DNA of 64,000 bases from Streptosporangiaceae bacterium (GTDB taxonomy: Bacteria > Actinomycetota > Actinomycetes > Streptosporangiales > Streptosporangiaceae), in contig JAOPYK010000072.1 in NCBI GenBank assembly GCA_025964695.1, positions 1 through 64,000 of the forward strand, read 5' to 3'. The translations under genes were made by a program, and so were the position numbers. Below are positions 43,460 through 52,934 of the stretch, piece after piece. Each line of letters opens with the position of its first letter. The first letter of the stretch is position 1. The notes beneath the pieces were generated by a model. It had not been told where the DNA came from. It made no database searches and worked only from the letters and a program-made list of their open reading frames with translations.

Positions 43460-44290
43460 ATGGTGGCTCCTCCTCTGGTCCTCACGATCGCGGGCTCCGA
43501 CTCCGGCGGTGGTGCCGGGATCCAGGCGGACCTCAAGACGATGCTCGCTCTCGGAGTGCACGGCATGAGCGTCATCGCCGCTGTGACGGCCCAGAACTCG
43601 CTGGGGGTCCAGGGCTACTGGGAACTGCCCCCCGAGGCCGTACGGGCTCAGCTGGACTCCGTGCTGACCGATATCGGCACACATGCCATCAAGACCGGCA
43701 TGCTCGCCTCCACCGTTCTGGTGGAGACCGTCGCCGAGGTGCTCGCAGGGGTGGACGTTCCCATCGTCGTCGATCCCGTGGGGGTGTCCAAGCACGGCGA
43801 CCCGCTGCTGGCCGCGGACGCGGTCGGCGCGGTCCGCACCGCGCTGCTGCCCACCGCGACCGTCGTCACGCCGAATCTCTGGGAGGTCGAGCAGCTCACC
43901 GGTGTGAAGGTGGTCGAGGAGTCGGGGCTGCGGGAGGCGGCCGAGGCGGTCAAGGCGCTCGGCCCGAGCTGGGTGCTGGTCAAGGGCGGCCATCTGCCCG
44001 GGGAGCCGGTGGACCTGCTGTTCGACGGTACGAACGAGTATCGCTTCGCCGGGACCCGGCACGACAACCTGCACACCCACGGCACCGGATGCACGCTGGC
44101 CTCGGCGATCGCGTCGTACCTGGCGCTGGCGGCGGCGCAGCGCGGCCATCCGGGCGGGACATCCGCCGCGGAGCTGGTCAGTGCTGTGAGCAAGGCCAAG
44201 GAGTACGTTGGCGGCGCGATCGAGCACGGGTTCGCGCTCGGGTCCGGCATCGGCCCGGTCGACCACGCCTGGCGGTTGCGCCGGCCCTAA
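43460..44290 (+). CDS. thiD: Hydroxymethylpyrimidine/phosphomethylpyrimidine kinase
   Basis: The 276-aa ribokinase-fold enzyme phosphorylates HMP and HMP-P for thiamine synthesis. Signatures are [20 protein letters not shown] (about residues 8-27), [30 protein letters not shown] (about 134-148) and [14 protein letters not shown] (about 208-221), whose Gly-Thr-Gly-Cys forms the anion hole. No TPP riboswitch is visible upstream. It starts with ATG and is convergent with rpmB. Confidence 0.94.
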   Translation: MVAPPLVLTIAGSDSGGGAGIQADLKTMLALGVHGMSVIAAVTAQNSLGVQGYWELPPEAVRAQLDSVLTDIGTHAIKTGMLASTVLVETVAEVLAGVDVPIVVDPVGVSKHGDPLLAADAVGAVRTALLPTATVVTPNLWEVEQLTGVKVVEESGLREAAEAVKALGPSWVLVKGGHLPGEPVDLLFDGTNEYRFAGTRHDNLHTHGTGCTLASAIASYLALAAAQRGHPGGTSAAELVSAVSKAKEYVGGAIEHGFALGSGIGPVDHAWRLRRP

Positions 44291-44349
44291 GCTCCTGCCT
44301 GTCCTGCGGCCGTCCTGTCCTCAGGCTGTCCTCCGGCGGGCACGCAAAA

Positions 44350-44390
44350 GGCCAGTGCGCGCACAAGCGGAGCTTGCGAGCACACTGGCC
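44350..44390 (-). terminator. Rho-independent terminator of rpmB
   Basis: GGCCAGTG/CACTGGCC arms with further internal pairing; on the minus strand the hairpin is followed by TTTTGC. Confidence 0.8.
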
Positions 44391-44404
44391 CTGGGACTCG
44401 CCCG

Positions 44405-44599
44405 TCAGGCTACGGGGCGCTTGACCTTGCCGGCCTTGATGCACGAGGTGCAGGCGTTGATCCGCTTGGTGCTGCGGCCGACGACCGCACGAACACGCTG
44501 GATGTTCGGGTTCCAGCGGCGCGGGGTGCGGCGGTGCGAGTGGGAGACGCGCATGCCGAACCCGGGTCCCTTGCCGCACACGTCGCAAACGGAAGCCAC
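44405..44599 (-). CDS. rpmB: Ribosomal protein bL28 (zinc-ribbon form)
   Basis: The 64-aa large-subunit protein starts [24 protein letters not shown] and ends [19 protein letters not shown]. The two CxxC pairs mark the zinc-binding C+ form. GTG 44599 is preceded by GGAG at seven bases; the frame is open to an ATG at 44611, which lacks a ribosome binding site. Actinomycetes often carry a zinc-free copy elsewhere under Zur control. Confidence 0.96.
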   Translation of the reverse strand: MASVCDVCGKGPGFGMRVSHSHRRTPRRWNPNIQRVRAVVGRSTKRINACTSCIKAGKVKRPVA

Positions 44600-44845
44600 G
44601 GGAAACTCCAAAGGTGTGTCGAAAATCGATGGCCCTGAACGGGCGCTCGCTGAAGAGGTCCCGATCGCGGGACGCTCACGTCAGGGTAGCCGACCCACCG
44701 GCCGGACGGCGAATCGACGGCCGATCGGTGCGGAGCCGGCGGCGGCTCGGCGGATCGTGGCCTCGAAACGCCGGTCATACCGGGATGGTCCGCGCTATGA
44801 AGAATACTTAGCCACATCCAGACGTGCTGAGGCCGGGAGGTTTGC

Positions 44846-46444
44846 GTGCGGGAGGTCCTCGACGTGGCGACCGTACGCCGGTGGTGCAGGCTCGCGGCCG
44901 ACGCGCTCGGCCGTACGCGGGGAGAGATCGACGCTCTCAACGTGTTCCCGGTGCCCGACGGTGACACCGGGACCAATCTGCACCTCACGCTGCTGGCGGC
45001 GGCCGAGGCGGTGGAGGCCCTGCCCGCCGGGGCCGATGCGGCGGAGACCTGGCAGGCGCTGGCCCAGGGGGCGTTGCTGGGAGCCCGCGGGAACTCCGGA
45101 GTGATCGTCAGTCAGGTCTTCCGCGGACTGACCGAGGTCCTCGGCAAGGACGGCGCGGCCAGGGGCGGGGATCTCTTCTACCAGGCGCTCGCGCACTCGT
45201 CGGGGCTCGCCCGGACGGCCGTGGGACATCCGGTGGAGGGCACGATCCTCAGCGTGCTCGACGCCGCCTCCGCCTGGGCGGGCACGCGGGCCTCCACCGA
45301 CCCCGCGCTGGCGAGTGTGGCCCGCGCCGCGGCCGAGGGAGCGCGCGCCGCCCTGCTGCGCACCACCGGGCAGCTGGACGTGCTGGCCAGGCACGGCGTG
45401 GTCGACGCCGGGGCGGCCGGGCTGTGCATCGTCTTCGACGCCCTTGCCGCGGTGGTCTGCGAGGAGTTCCCCGACCACTACGACGTCCCGGGCCGGGTGG
45501 CCGTGGCCGAACGCGAGGCACCGCAGGAGGAACGAGGCCCCGGCTACGAGGTCATGTACCTGCTGGACGCCGCCGAAGCGGTGATTCCGGCGTTGCGCCA
45601 GGAGCTGGACGGGCTGGGCGACTCGCTCGTCGTGGTCGGCGGTGACGGCCTGTGGAACGTCCACGTGCACGTCGACGACGTGGGGGCGGCCATCGAGGCG
45701 GGACTTGCGGCGGGGCGGGCGCACCGCATCCGGGTGACGTATCTGCGGGCGTCCGGCGAGCACGAGCTGCGGCAGGCCCCGTGCACCGGCCGGGGGGTGG
45801 TCGCGGTGACCGCGGCCGACGGGCTGGCGGAGCTGTTCGAGAGCGGCGGCGCCCGGGTCGTCCGGCGCGAGTCGGGCACGGTCCCGCCGCTCGCGGTGCT
45901 GCTGGAGGCGATCCTGAGCGCCGGCGACGAGGTCGCGGTGCTGCCGAATGAGCCGGAGGTGCTCGCGATCGCGCTGGCCGCCGCGGACGGCGCCCGGGAC
46001 AGCGGAGTCCGGATCGCGGTGGTGCCGACCAAGGCGTCGGTCCAGGGGCTGGCGGCGCTGGCCGTGCACGACCCGCTGCGGCGTTTCCACGACGACGTGA
46101 TCGCGATGACCAGGGCGGCGGGGGCCACCAGGTTCGGTCACCTCCAGATGGCCGTCCACGAGGCCTTCACAAGTGTCGGCATCTGCCAGCCCGGCGACGT
46201 CCTGGGCCTGATCGACGGCGATGTCCGTGTGATCGGCACGGATCTGGTCCAGGTGGCGACGGAGGTCCTCGACCGGATGCTCTCGGGCGGCGGCGAGCTT
46301 GTCACCCTCATCCCCGGGCTCGCGGCCTCCACCGAACTGCCGGCGATGCTGGAGGAGCACCTGCACGTCAGGCGCCCCGACGTCGAGGCGGCCGTCTATG
46401 AAGGCCGCCAGGAGCTCTACCCCCTGCTCATCGGGGTGGAATAG
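44846..46444 (+). CDS. DAK2-domain protein (YloV/FakA-like kinase)
   Basis: The 532-aa protein has a DAK2 phosphotransfer domain in its N-terminal 200 residues: LNVFPVPDGDTGTNLHLTL (about 31-49), whose three Asp bind Mg-ATP, and GARGNSGVIVSQVFRG. The rest (about 230-532) resembles FakA, the ATP-binding component of fatty acid kinase, including VHVHVDDVGAAIE and VAVLPNEPEVL. It may phosphorylate fatty acids with a FakB partner not seen here. GTG 44846 follows GGGAGG. The gene end is part of an 18-bp tandem repeat. recG lies downstream beyond one minus-strand gene. Confidence 0.86.
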   Translation: MREVLDVATVRRWCRLAADALGRTRGEIDALNVFPVPDGDTGTNLHLTLLAAAEAVEALPAGADAAETWQALAQGALLGARGNSGVIVSQVFRGLTEVLGKDGAARGGDLFYQALAHSSGLARTAVGHPVEGTILSVLDAASAWAGTRASTDPALASVARAAAEGARAALLRTTGQLDVLARHGVVDAGAAGLCIVFDALAAVVCEEFPDHYDVPGRVAVAEREAPQEERGPGYEVMYLLDAAEAVIPALRQELDGLGDSLVVVGGDGLWNVHVHVDDVGAAIEAGLAAGRAHRIRVTYLRASGEHELRQAPCTGRGVVAVTAADGLAELFESGGARVVRRESGTVPPLAVLLEAILSAGDEVAVLPNEPEVLAIALAAADGARDSGVRIAVVPTKASVQGLAALAVHDPLRRFHDDVIAMTRAAGATRFGHLQMAVHEAFTSVGICQPGDVLGLIDGDVRVIGTDLVQVATEVLDRMLSGGGELVTLIPGLAASTELPAMLEEHLHVRRPDVEAAVYEGRQELYPLLIGVE

Positions 46445-46480
46445 CTGATAGGGGTGGAATAGCTCATCGGGGTGGATCAG
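46427..46480. repeat. 18-bp imperfect tandem repeat spanning the DAK2 gene stop
   Basis: Three copies (46427, 46445 and 46463) share the pattern ctSatMggggtggaWYag. The unit is six codons, so the terminal LIGVE-stop is encoded twice in tandem before the third copy changes. Confidence 0.88.
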
Positions 46481-46522
46481 CCCACCTGGAATGGCTCAGC
46501 GGGGCGGAGCGGCCCCGCCGTC

Positions 46523-46822
46523 TCAGACGCCCACTCCCAGGACCCGGCGGATGGTGTCGACCGCGCGGCCCAGGTCGCTGGCCGGCGCGATCTCCTCGGC
46601 CCAGCCCCACCGCAGCCACCACTCGCCCCGATCGCAGCGCTCAATGATCACGTGCTCCTCGAGCCCCAGCGCGGGGTTGAGCACGTGCAGGCTCGGCGGT
46701 CGGCCGATCGGCAGGTTCACCCTGGCGTACAGTCCCGCCCCGCAAAGCAGCACGGCCAGTTCCTCCAGGCAGGCGCTGGCGGCACGCGGCTCGGCGACGG
46801 TCTCTTCCAGGTGGGCGATCAC
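46523..46822 (-). CDS. Small hypothetical protein
   Basis: The product (99 aa) is not recognised. It contains ACLEELAVLLCGAGLYARVN, ALGLEEHVIIERCDRGEWW and LRWGWAEEIAPASDLGRAVD, with a C-terminal helix IRRVLG. The composition and alternating beta/alpha pattern look like a real folded protein. GTG 46822 is chosen because GGAG lies six bases before it; GTG 46834 abuts AAAGGA. It is divergent from recG across an A+T-richer promoter region (46835-46935). Confidence 0.6.
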   Translation of the reverse strand: MIAHLEETVAEPRAASACLEELAVLLCGAGLYARVNLPIGRPPSLHVLNPALGLEEHVIIERCDRGEWWLRWGWAEEIAPASDLGRAVDTIRRVLGVGV

Positions 46823-46990
46823 AACTATCTCCACTCCTTTGTGGTGATTTAGGACTTACTCATAGGCTGTGTCGGCTTTACCCAACTATGCAAGCTATGG
46901 TCCGATTCTTTACCATTACGCGCTCTCTCGGTGATCCGTCGGTGATCCGATCGAAGCCGATGGCCGCCTGTGTCGGCGGGATGGGCTGTA

Positions 46991-49189
46991 ATGGGGACCG
47001 TGGCGAAACCCGACGAGCCGCTGCGCAAGGTGCTCGGTGACAAGACTGCCAAAGTGATGAGCGGCGGCCTCGGCCTCGACACGGTCGGGGACCTGTTGCA
47101 TCACTATCCGCGGCGTTATGCGCACCGTGGCGAGCTGACCGATCTGGCCGGGCTGCAGGACGGCGAGCACGTCACCGTGATGGCCGAGGTGGTGAAGGTC
47201 CAGGGGCGGACGCTCACCCGCAAGCCGGACTACGTGCTGGAGATCACCGTCACCGACGGGACCGGTGAGCTGAAGCTGAGTTTCTTCGGCCGCAAGGGCT
47301 CCTACCGGCCCGAGAAGGAGCTCTCGCCCGGGACCCGTGGCCTGTTCTCCGGAAAGATCTCCACGTACTTTCCGAGAACCGGCCGGCCGCAGCGGCAGCT
47401 GGCCCATCCGGAGTACCGCGTCGTGGCGGCCAAGGGGGCCGCCGAGGCGGCTCAGGAATGGGCCGAGGAGATGATCCCGGTCTATCCGGCCACCAAGGGG
47501 CTGGACACCTGGACGATCCAGGAGTGCGTGAAGCTGGTCCTCGACACCCTGGACCTCGGCCCGGACCCGATGCCGGCGACGACCCTGAAGCGGCATGGCT
47601 TCGTCGGCCTGCGCCAGGCCTGCGAAGGCATTCACCGCCCCAAGGACCAGGACGAGCTCAGGCAGGCGCGCAGGCGGCTGAAGTGGGACGAGGCGTTCGT
47701 GCTCCAGGTCGCGCTGGCCCAGCGCCGGCGGGCCGCGAGCGCACTGCCCGCCAAAGCCCGGCCCCTCGCCGAGGGCGGCGTGCTCGGGGACTTCGACCGG
47801 CGGCTGCCGTTCACGCTCACCGAAGGTCAGGTGTCGGTCGGCGACGAGATCGCGGCCGACCTGGGCCGTGAGCACCCCATGCACCGGCTGCTTCAGGGCG
47901 ACGTCGGCAGCGGAAAGACCGTGATCGCTCTGCGGGCGATGCTGCAGACCGTCGATTCGGGCGGGCAGGCCGCGCTGCTGGCGCCCACCGAGGTGCTCGC
48001 CCAGCAGCACTACCGCTCGATCATGAACATGCTCGGGCCGCTCGCCCAGGCCGGCCAGCTCGGCGGGGCGGACAACGCCACACGGCTCGCGCTTCTCACC
48101 GGATCACAGGGTGCCAAGGCCCGGCGGCAGGCGCTGCTGGACGCGGCCTCGGGAGCCGCCGGCATCGTCGTCGGCACCCACGCGCTGCTGGAGGAGCACG
48201 TGCAGTTCGCCGACCTGGGCCTGGTCGTGGTGGACGAGCAGCACCGCTTCGGCGTCGAGCAGCGAGACGCGCTGCGCGAGAAGGTGGCCGGCGGGCGCCC
48301 GCACGTGCTGGTGATGACCGCGACGCCCATCCCCCGCACGGTCGCGATGACAGTGTTCGGGGATCTGGACACCTCGGTGCTGGCGCAACTGCCCGCCGGC
48401 CGGGCCGAGATCCAGACCCATGTTGTGCCGCCGGAGAAACCCGCCTTCTTCGCCCGGGCGTGGGAGCGGATCCGTGAAGAGGCCGGCAAAGGTCACCAGA
48501 TCTACATCGTGTGCCCGCGGATCGGGGAGCAGGAGGGGGACGAGGGTGACGTCGTCCCCGCTGAGAGCGAGGAGGGCAGGCCGATGCGGGCCGTCCTGGA
48601 GGTCGCGCCCAAGCTCGAGGAGTGGCTGCCGAATCTGCGCGTCGGGGTGCTGCACGGCAAGCTGCACCCCGACGAGAAGGACGCCGTGATGCGCCGGTTC
48701 ACCGAGCGGCAGCTCGATGTGCTGCTCGCGACCACCGTCATCGAGGTCGGTGTCGACGTACCCAACGCCACCGTGATGGTGATCATGGACGCGGATCGCT
48801 TCGGAGTCTCCCAGCTGCACCAGCTGCGCGGCCGGGTCGGCCGGGGCGGCCTGCCGGGACTGTGCCTGCTCGTCACCGACGCGGCCGAGGGGACCAAGGC
48901 CCGTGAACGGCTGGCCGCCATCGCCTCCACCACCGACGGCTTCGAACTGTCCCGGCTCGATCTCGAACAGCGCCGCGAGGGCGACGTGCTCGGGGCGACC
49001 CAGGCCGGCCGCTCCTCTAGTCTCCGGCTGCTGACGCTGATCTACGACGAGAAGGTCATCCTGAAGGCCAGGGACGAGGCGGCCGCGCTGGTGGACGCCG
49101 ATCCCGATCTGGCCGACCATCCGCTCCTGGCCGCCGAGCTGGCGGCGCTGGTGGACGCGGACCGCGCGGAGTACCTGGAGAAGACCTGA
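46991..49189 (+). CDS. recG: ATP-dependent DNA helicase RecG
   Basis: The 732-aa helicase remodels stalled forks and Holliday junctions. The wedge (OB) domain occupies about residues 50-160 (TVMAEVVKVQGRTLTRKPDY). Walker A is in LLQGDVGSGKTVIALRAML (about 297-315). The DEQHRFG box lies near 415. TATPIPRTVAMTVFGDLD and VGRGGLPGLCLLV are motifs III and VI. The TRG-like end has LSRLDLEQRREGDVLGATQAG. ATG 46991 is taken; a GTG at 46970 is in frame. Confidence 0.95.
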   Translation: MGTVAKPDEPLRKVLGDKTAKVMSGGLGLDTVGDLLHHYPRRYAHRGELTDLAGLQDGEHVTVMAEVVKVQGRTLTRKPDYVLEITVTDGTGELKLSFFGRKGSYRPEKELSPGTRGLFSGKISTYFPRTGRPQRQLAHPEYRVVAAKGAAEAAQEWAEEMIPVYPATKGLDTWTIQECVKLVLDTLDLGPDPMPATTLKRHGFVGLRQACEGIHRPKDQDELRQARRRLKWDEAFVLQVALAQRRRAASALPAKARPLAEGGVLGDFDRRLPFTLTEGQVSVGDEIAADLGREHPMHRLLQGDVGSGKTVIALRAMLQTVDSGGQAALLAPTEVLAQQHYRSIMNMLGPLAQAGQLGGADNATRLALLTGSQGAKARRQALLDAASGAAGIVVGTHALLEEHVQFADLGLVVVDEQHRFGVEQRDALREKVAGGRPHVLVMTATPIPRTVAMTVFGDLDTSVLAQLPAGRAEIQTHVVPPEKPAFFARAWERIREEAGKGHQIYIVCPRIGEQEGDEGDVVPAESEEGRPMRAVLEVAPKLEEWLPNLRVGVLHGKLHPDEKDAVMRRFTERQLDVLLATTVIEVGVDVPNATVMVIMDADRFGVSQLHQLRGRVGRGGLPGLCLLVTDAAEGTKARERLAAIASTTDGFELSRLDLEQRREGDVLGATQAGRSSSLRLLTLIYDEKVILKARDEAAALVDADPDLADHPLLAAELAALVDADRAEYLEKT

Positions 49190-49208
49190 TCGTCGGAGTC
49201 TCCGCCAC

Positions 49209-49304
49209 CTGACGGAGCGGCTGACGGACCGGCTGACGGACCGGCTGACGGACCGGCTGTCGGACCGGCTGTCGGACCGGCTGTCGGACCGGCTGTCGGA
49301 CTTG
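49209..49304. repeat. Minisatellite: eight 12-bp units after recG
   Basis: Eight consecutive 12-bp units begin 19 bases after the recG stop. The first four are ctgacggaccgg (first unit with one change) and the last four ctgtcggaccgg (last unit diverged), showing block-wise amplification. Confidence 0.95.
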
Positions 49305-49340
49305 CGGCACCTCGCACGCGGCCGGCCCGCCCTCTCCTAG

Positions 49341-49566
49341 ATCGAGGACCATCTCCGCGACCAGGACCCGGCCGTCCGGCGAACCGCCGTGGCGTTGCTC
49401 GCCGACACCAATCACCAATCCGCAGGGTGCCGGAGACGCCTTCACCTGGGCCTCGCCGATCCGACGATCAGGTACGGCGGATCGCCGCCGACGCGCTGCG
49501 ACTCCTCCCCGAGGTCTACATCGCGGCGGACGGGTTCAAGGCGCTGCTGCAATGGTGTCGGGACCA
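49341..49566 (+). pseudogene. Relic of a HEAT-repeat protein gene
   Basis: One frame reads IEDHLRDQDPAVRRTAVALLAD and ends in LGLADP; after a shift near 49463 another frame reads DDQVRRIAADALRLLPEVYI and DGFKALLQWCRDH. Both are HEAT-type helices (D-P-x-VR-x-x-A-x-x-AL). A stop codon directly precedes the first piece. No start is visible, so this is a frameshifted fragment between recG and rsmD. Confidence 0.5.
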
Positions 49567-49628
49567 CTGCAGGACCACGTGCGTGATCATGATGTGCGGA
49601 GGTCGCGGGAGGCGGCAGACTGGATGCC

Positions 49629-50192
49629 GTGAGCAGGGTCATCGCGGGTAGCGCGGGCGGGCGGCGGCTGGCCGTGCCGACGGGACGGGACACCAGGCCG
49701 ACCAGTGACCGGGCCAGGGAGGGGCTGTTCGCCACGGTGCTGGCCCTCCTCGGCCCTCTCCAGGGCTGCCGGGTGGCCGACCTCTTCGCCGGATCGGGGG
49801 CGGTCGGGCTCGAGGCGCTGTCCAGGGGGGCCGAGCACGCGTTGCTCGTCGAATCCCACCCACGGGCCGCCAGGGTCATCCGCGAGAACATCGCCTCGCT
49901 GGGACTGCCCGGAGCCCTGCTGACCACCGACCGGGTGGAACGGGTCGTCCAGCGGCCGCCCGCCGAGCCGTTCGACCTGATCTTCGCCGACCCGCCCTAC
50001 GCCCATCCCGCCGAAGCTGTGACCGGCCTGCTGGAGTCCCTGCGAGACCACGGCTGGCTCGCCGCCGACGCCCTCGTCGCGGTCGAGCGGGCCACCCGGG
50101 GCGGCGAGCTGATCTGGCCGGCCGGCTACACCTCCGAACGGCACCGCACTTATGGCGAGGCCACCTTCTGGTACGGCCGCGCGGAGGGGTGA
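49629..50192 (+). CDS. rsmD: 16S rRNA (guanine(966)-N(2))-methyltransferase RsmD
   Basis: The 187-aa methyltransferase modifies G966 of 16S rRNA in the assembled small subunit. RVIAGSAGGRRLAVP at the start, RPTSDRAREGLFATV, VADLFAGSGAVGLEALSRG (SAM motif, about residues 49-67) and LIFADPPYAHP (catalytic DPPY, about 116-126) are diagnostic. GTG start. coaD follows after 140 bases, the usual neighbour. Confidence 0.95.
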   Translation: MSRVIAGSAGGRRLAVPTGRDTRPTSDRAREGLFATVLALLGPLQGCRVADLFAGSGAVGLEALSRGAEHALLVESHPRAARVIRENIASLGLPGALLTTDRVERVVQRPPAEPFDLIFADPPYAHPAEAVTGLLESLRDHGWLAADALVAVERATRGGELIWPAGYTSERHRTYGEATFWYGRAEG

Positions 50193-50332
50193 ACCCGCTC
50201 CTCCGGCACGGCCGCGGGGTCGCAGGCCGGCTCGCGCAGGGGCCGGGAGAAAGGTGCACCGCGCGCATTTGGTACGGTCACGCCCGCAGGCCTTTGCCGG
50301 ACCAATTCGCCGGACCAAGGGGGATTCACCTC

Positions 50333-50812
50333 GTGCGTCGTGTCGTCTGTCCGGGGTCCTTCGACCCCGTCACACATGGGCACCTCGACATCATCAGCCG
50401 GGCCTCCCGGCTCTACGACGAAGTCGTTGTCGCCGTATTGATCAACAACACCAAGCAGGGGCTCTTCACCGTCGACGAGCGGATCGAGATGCTCGGCCTG
50501 GTGACCAAGGAGTACGGCAACGTCAAGGTGGACAAGTTCCACGGCCTGCTCGTGGACTACTGCAGGCAGAACGACATCCCGGTTATCGTGAAGGGCCTGC
50601 GGGCCGTCAGCGACTTCGACTACGAGTTGCAGATGGCGCAGATGAACCATCGGCTGGCCGGGGTGGAGACCCTGTTCATGTCCACCAACCCGCTGTACTC
50701 CTTCCTCTCCTCGAGCTTGATGAAAGAGGTCGCCAAGCACGGCGGGGATGTCTCCGGGCTGGTCCCGGACATCATCCAGCAGCGGCTGGTGGAGCGTCTC
50801 GCGCAGAAGTGA
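50333..50812 (+). CDS. coaD: Phosphopantetheine adenylyltransferase
   Basis: The 159-aa enzyme joins ATP and 4'-phosphopantetheine to dephospho-CoA. VVCPGSFDPVTHGHLDII (about residues 4-21) has the nucleotide-binding HxGH. IVKGLRAVSDFDYELQMAQMN (about 85-105) and YSFLSSSLMKEVA (about 122-134) complete the site. GTG 50333 is behind AAGGGGG; the longer open frame upstream is not family-like. Confidence 0.96.
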   Translation: MRRVVCPGSFDPVTHGHLDIISRASRLYDEVVVAVLINNTKQGLFTVDERIEMLGLVTKEYGNVKVDKFHGLLVDYCRQNDIPVIVKGLRAVSDFDYELQMAQMNHRLAGVETLFMSTNPLYSFLSSSLMKEVAKHGGDVSGLVPDIIQQRLVERLAQK

Positions 50813-50912
50813 TCCCGCCCCCGATCCGGGCGGCCGTGTGGTCCCGAGTTGGGTCGGCGACCCGCATTTCGGTACGCTGGTCATCGGCCATGCCCGACGG
50901 CGGTGTTTCGTC

Positions 50913-51497
50913 GTGCCTCACGAAAGCAGGAAAGCTCTGAATCGTCGCGATCCCAACGGTCCCCTGGCGCTCGATACCCGAGCCCTGGGCCGGCGACCGG
51001 GATCCATGCGGACGGAGCACCTGGTCGTGCCGGCACCGGCGGATCTCGGCGTCGAAATGGTCGGCGTCCCCAAGGACGCGGACCTCGAGCTGGACATCCG
51101 GCTCGAGGCGGTGATGGAGGGCGTGCTGTTGTCGGGCACGACGCGCGTACCCCTGGTGGGGGAGTGCGCGCGGTGCCTGGAACCTTTCAACTCGGAATTC
51201 GAGGTGGAGTTCCAGGAGCTCTTCGTCTACTCGGACACCCGCTCAGGCGGGGAGGCCGAGGAGGACGAACGCCGCCTCGAAGGAGATTTCATCGATCTCG
51301 AGCCGGTGCTCCGGGACGCGGTGGTGCTCGCGCTACCGTTGTCCCCGCTGTGCCGGGACGACTGTCCCGGCCTGTGCTCGGAATGTGGTGTAAAGCTGGC
51401 GGATGCCGGTCCGGACCACCATCACGACGCCGTTGACCTCCGGTGGGCGGCTCTGCAGGGCATCACTGACCTACGAGAAGAAAGCCAGGAGGGCTGA
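50913..51497 (+). CDS. YceD/DUF177-family protein, upstream of L32
   Basis: The product (194 aa) is the DUF177 protein that nearly always precedes rpmF and is linked to 23S rRNA accumulation. It shows [13 protein letters not shown] near the N-terminus, [30 protein letters not shown] (in pieces, about 57-86) and [18 protein letters not shown] with four cysteines near the end. GTG 50913 is the best start, without a strong ribosome binding site. It ends one base before rpmF, implying translational coupling. Confidence 0.88.
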   Translation: MPHESRKALNRRDPNGPLALDTRALGRRPGSMRTEHLVVPAPADLGVEMVGVPKDADLELDIRLEAVMEGVLLSGTTRVPLVGECARCLEPFNSEFEVEFQELFVYSDTRSGGEAEEDERRLEGDFIDLEPVLRDAVVLALPLSPLCRDDCPGLCSECGVKLADAGPDHHHDAVDLRWAALQGITDLREESQEG

Positions 51498-51498
51498 A

Positions 51499-51675
51499 GT
51501 GGCCGTCCCGAAGCGGAAGAAGTCGCGCAGCAACACGCGGCACCGGCGTTCGCAGTGGAAGGCCACTGTGCCGACCCTGGTCGCATGCCCGCAGTGCCGG
51601 GAGCAGAAGCTGCCGCACACCGCGTGCGCCAACTGCGGCACGTACGACCGGCGTCAGGTCATCGAGGTGTCCTGA
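51499..51675 (+). CDS. rpmF: Ribosomal protein bL32 (zinc-ribbon form)
   Basis: The 58-aa large-subunit protein begins [19 protein letters not shown] after the GTG start and has CPQC and CANC pairs that bind zinc. AGGAGG stands at ideal spacing inside the end of the DUF177 gene. Confidence 0.97.
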   Translation: MAVPKRKKSRSNTRHRRSQWKATVPTLVACPQCREQKLPHTACANCGTYDRRQVIEVS

Positions 51676-51690
51676 CTCATGGACAGCGGC

Positions 51691-51727
51691 AGGATTGCAT
51701 GATCGCGTCACGTGGTCGTGCAATCCT
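51691..51727 (+). terminator. Hairpin after rpmF
   Basis: AGGATTGCA/TGCAATCCT nine-base arms starting 16 bases after the stop, with no T run. The following 264 bases up to rnc hold no gene that I can support. Confidence 0.6.
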
Positions 51728-51991
51728 TCCGTCCTCGCATTAGGGGCCGGATTCGCGTTCTTTGCGGACCTGTCCCCGACGCGACCTCATCCCGTCGAGC
51801 GGGTGACGGGGCCGGCCCGAGGCCGTGGTGCACGCCGGAGCATCGGCTCACCGGCGTGGACCTCGTCTTCGCGGAACCCCTTTCACGTGCGTCGTCTTCG
51901 GTTCTCCGGCGGGAGCACCGAAACGCTGTCGTACATGTCACTCGCCGTAGCGACTGGCCCACGATGTGGCGCCGACCTACGAGGAGGACAC

Positions 51992-52747
51992 GTGAACACC
52001 AAGTTTCCCGAACCCCTGTCCGACCGCGCCGAGCTGGAACGCGGCCTGGGCGCGAAGCTCGACCCGGCAATGCTCGAGCGGGCGCTGACCCACCGCTCGT
52101 ACGCCTACGAGAACGGCGGACTTCCCACCAACGAGCGCCTGGAGTTCCTCGGCGACTCCGTGCTCGGCCTGGTCGTCACCGACACCCTGTACCGCGGGCA
52201 TCCCGACCTGCCCGAGGGGCAGCTGGCCAAGCTCCGGGCCGCGGTGGTCAACATGCGGGCCCTCGCGGGAGTGGCCCGCGGCCTCGGACTCGGTTCCCAC
52301 ATCCGGCTGGGACGGGGCGAAGAGGGCACCGGAGGCCGTGACAAGTCCTCGATCCTCGCCGACACGCTCGAAGCGCTCATCGGCGCGGTCTATCTCGACC
52401 TGGGGCTCTCCGAGGCCTCGGATCTCGTCCACCGGCTGTTCGACGGGCTGATCGACAGATCCGCCAGCCTGGGCGCCGGGCTCGACTGGAAGACCTCGTT
52501 GCAGGAACTGACCGCCACCGAGGAACTCGGCGTCCCCGACTATCACGTGGACGAGAGCGGCCCCGACCACCAGAAGACCTTCCGCGCCTCGGTACGGGTC
52601 GGCGGGCAGAACTACGGGTCCGGCGAGGGGCGCAGCAAGAAGGAAGCCGAGCAGCACGCGGCAGAAGCCGCGTGGACCGCCATCCGTGAGTTCGCCCTCC
52701 AGCGGGAGCGTGAGCGCGGCCCGGGATCCCAGGCCGCCCCCGACTGA
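51992..52747 (+). CDS. rnc: Ribonuclease III
   Basis: The 251-aa double-strand-specific endonuclease processes rRNA and regulatory RNA. The signature [15 protein letters not shown] (about residues 46-60) and [14 protein letters not shown] (about 125-138) hold the catalytic Asp and Glu residues. A dsRNA-binding domain fills about 165-240 ([30 protein letters not shown]). GTG 51992 is behind GAGGAGG. mutM follows. Confidence 0.96.
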   Translation: MNTKFPEPLSDRAELERGLGAKLDPAMLERALTHRSYAYENGGLPTNERLEFLGDSVLGLVVTDTLYRGHPDLPEGQLAKLRAAVVNMRALAGVARGLGLGSHIRLGRGEEGTGGRDKSSILADTLEALIGAVYLDLGLSEASDLVHRLFDGLIDRSASLGAGLDWKTSLQELTATEELGVPDYHVDESGPDHQKTFRASVRVGGQNYGSGEGRSKKEAEQHAAEAAWTAIREFALQRERERGPGSQAAPD

Positions 52748-52934
52748 CGCCACCCCACCGTGAGCACGCCGTACGCGTCCGCACGAATGGCACGATCACG
52801 GCCGGAGTCGCCTGATACCCGGCCGCGAATCTGTGGACAACCGCGAACGTGCCGGGTCCCCGCAATCGCCACAGCGGGCGCTGAGGACCCCCGGCACGTT
52901 TGCGACTCACCAGAGAACCTGAGGAGAGCTTGCC

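Noticed and set aside
49209-49304. CRISPR array
   Set aside because: Units are only 12 bp and abut each other without spacers; no cas genes are present.
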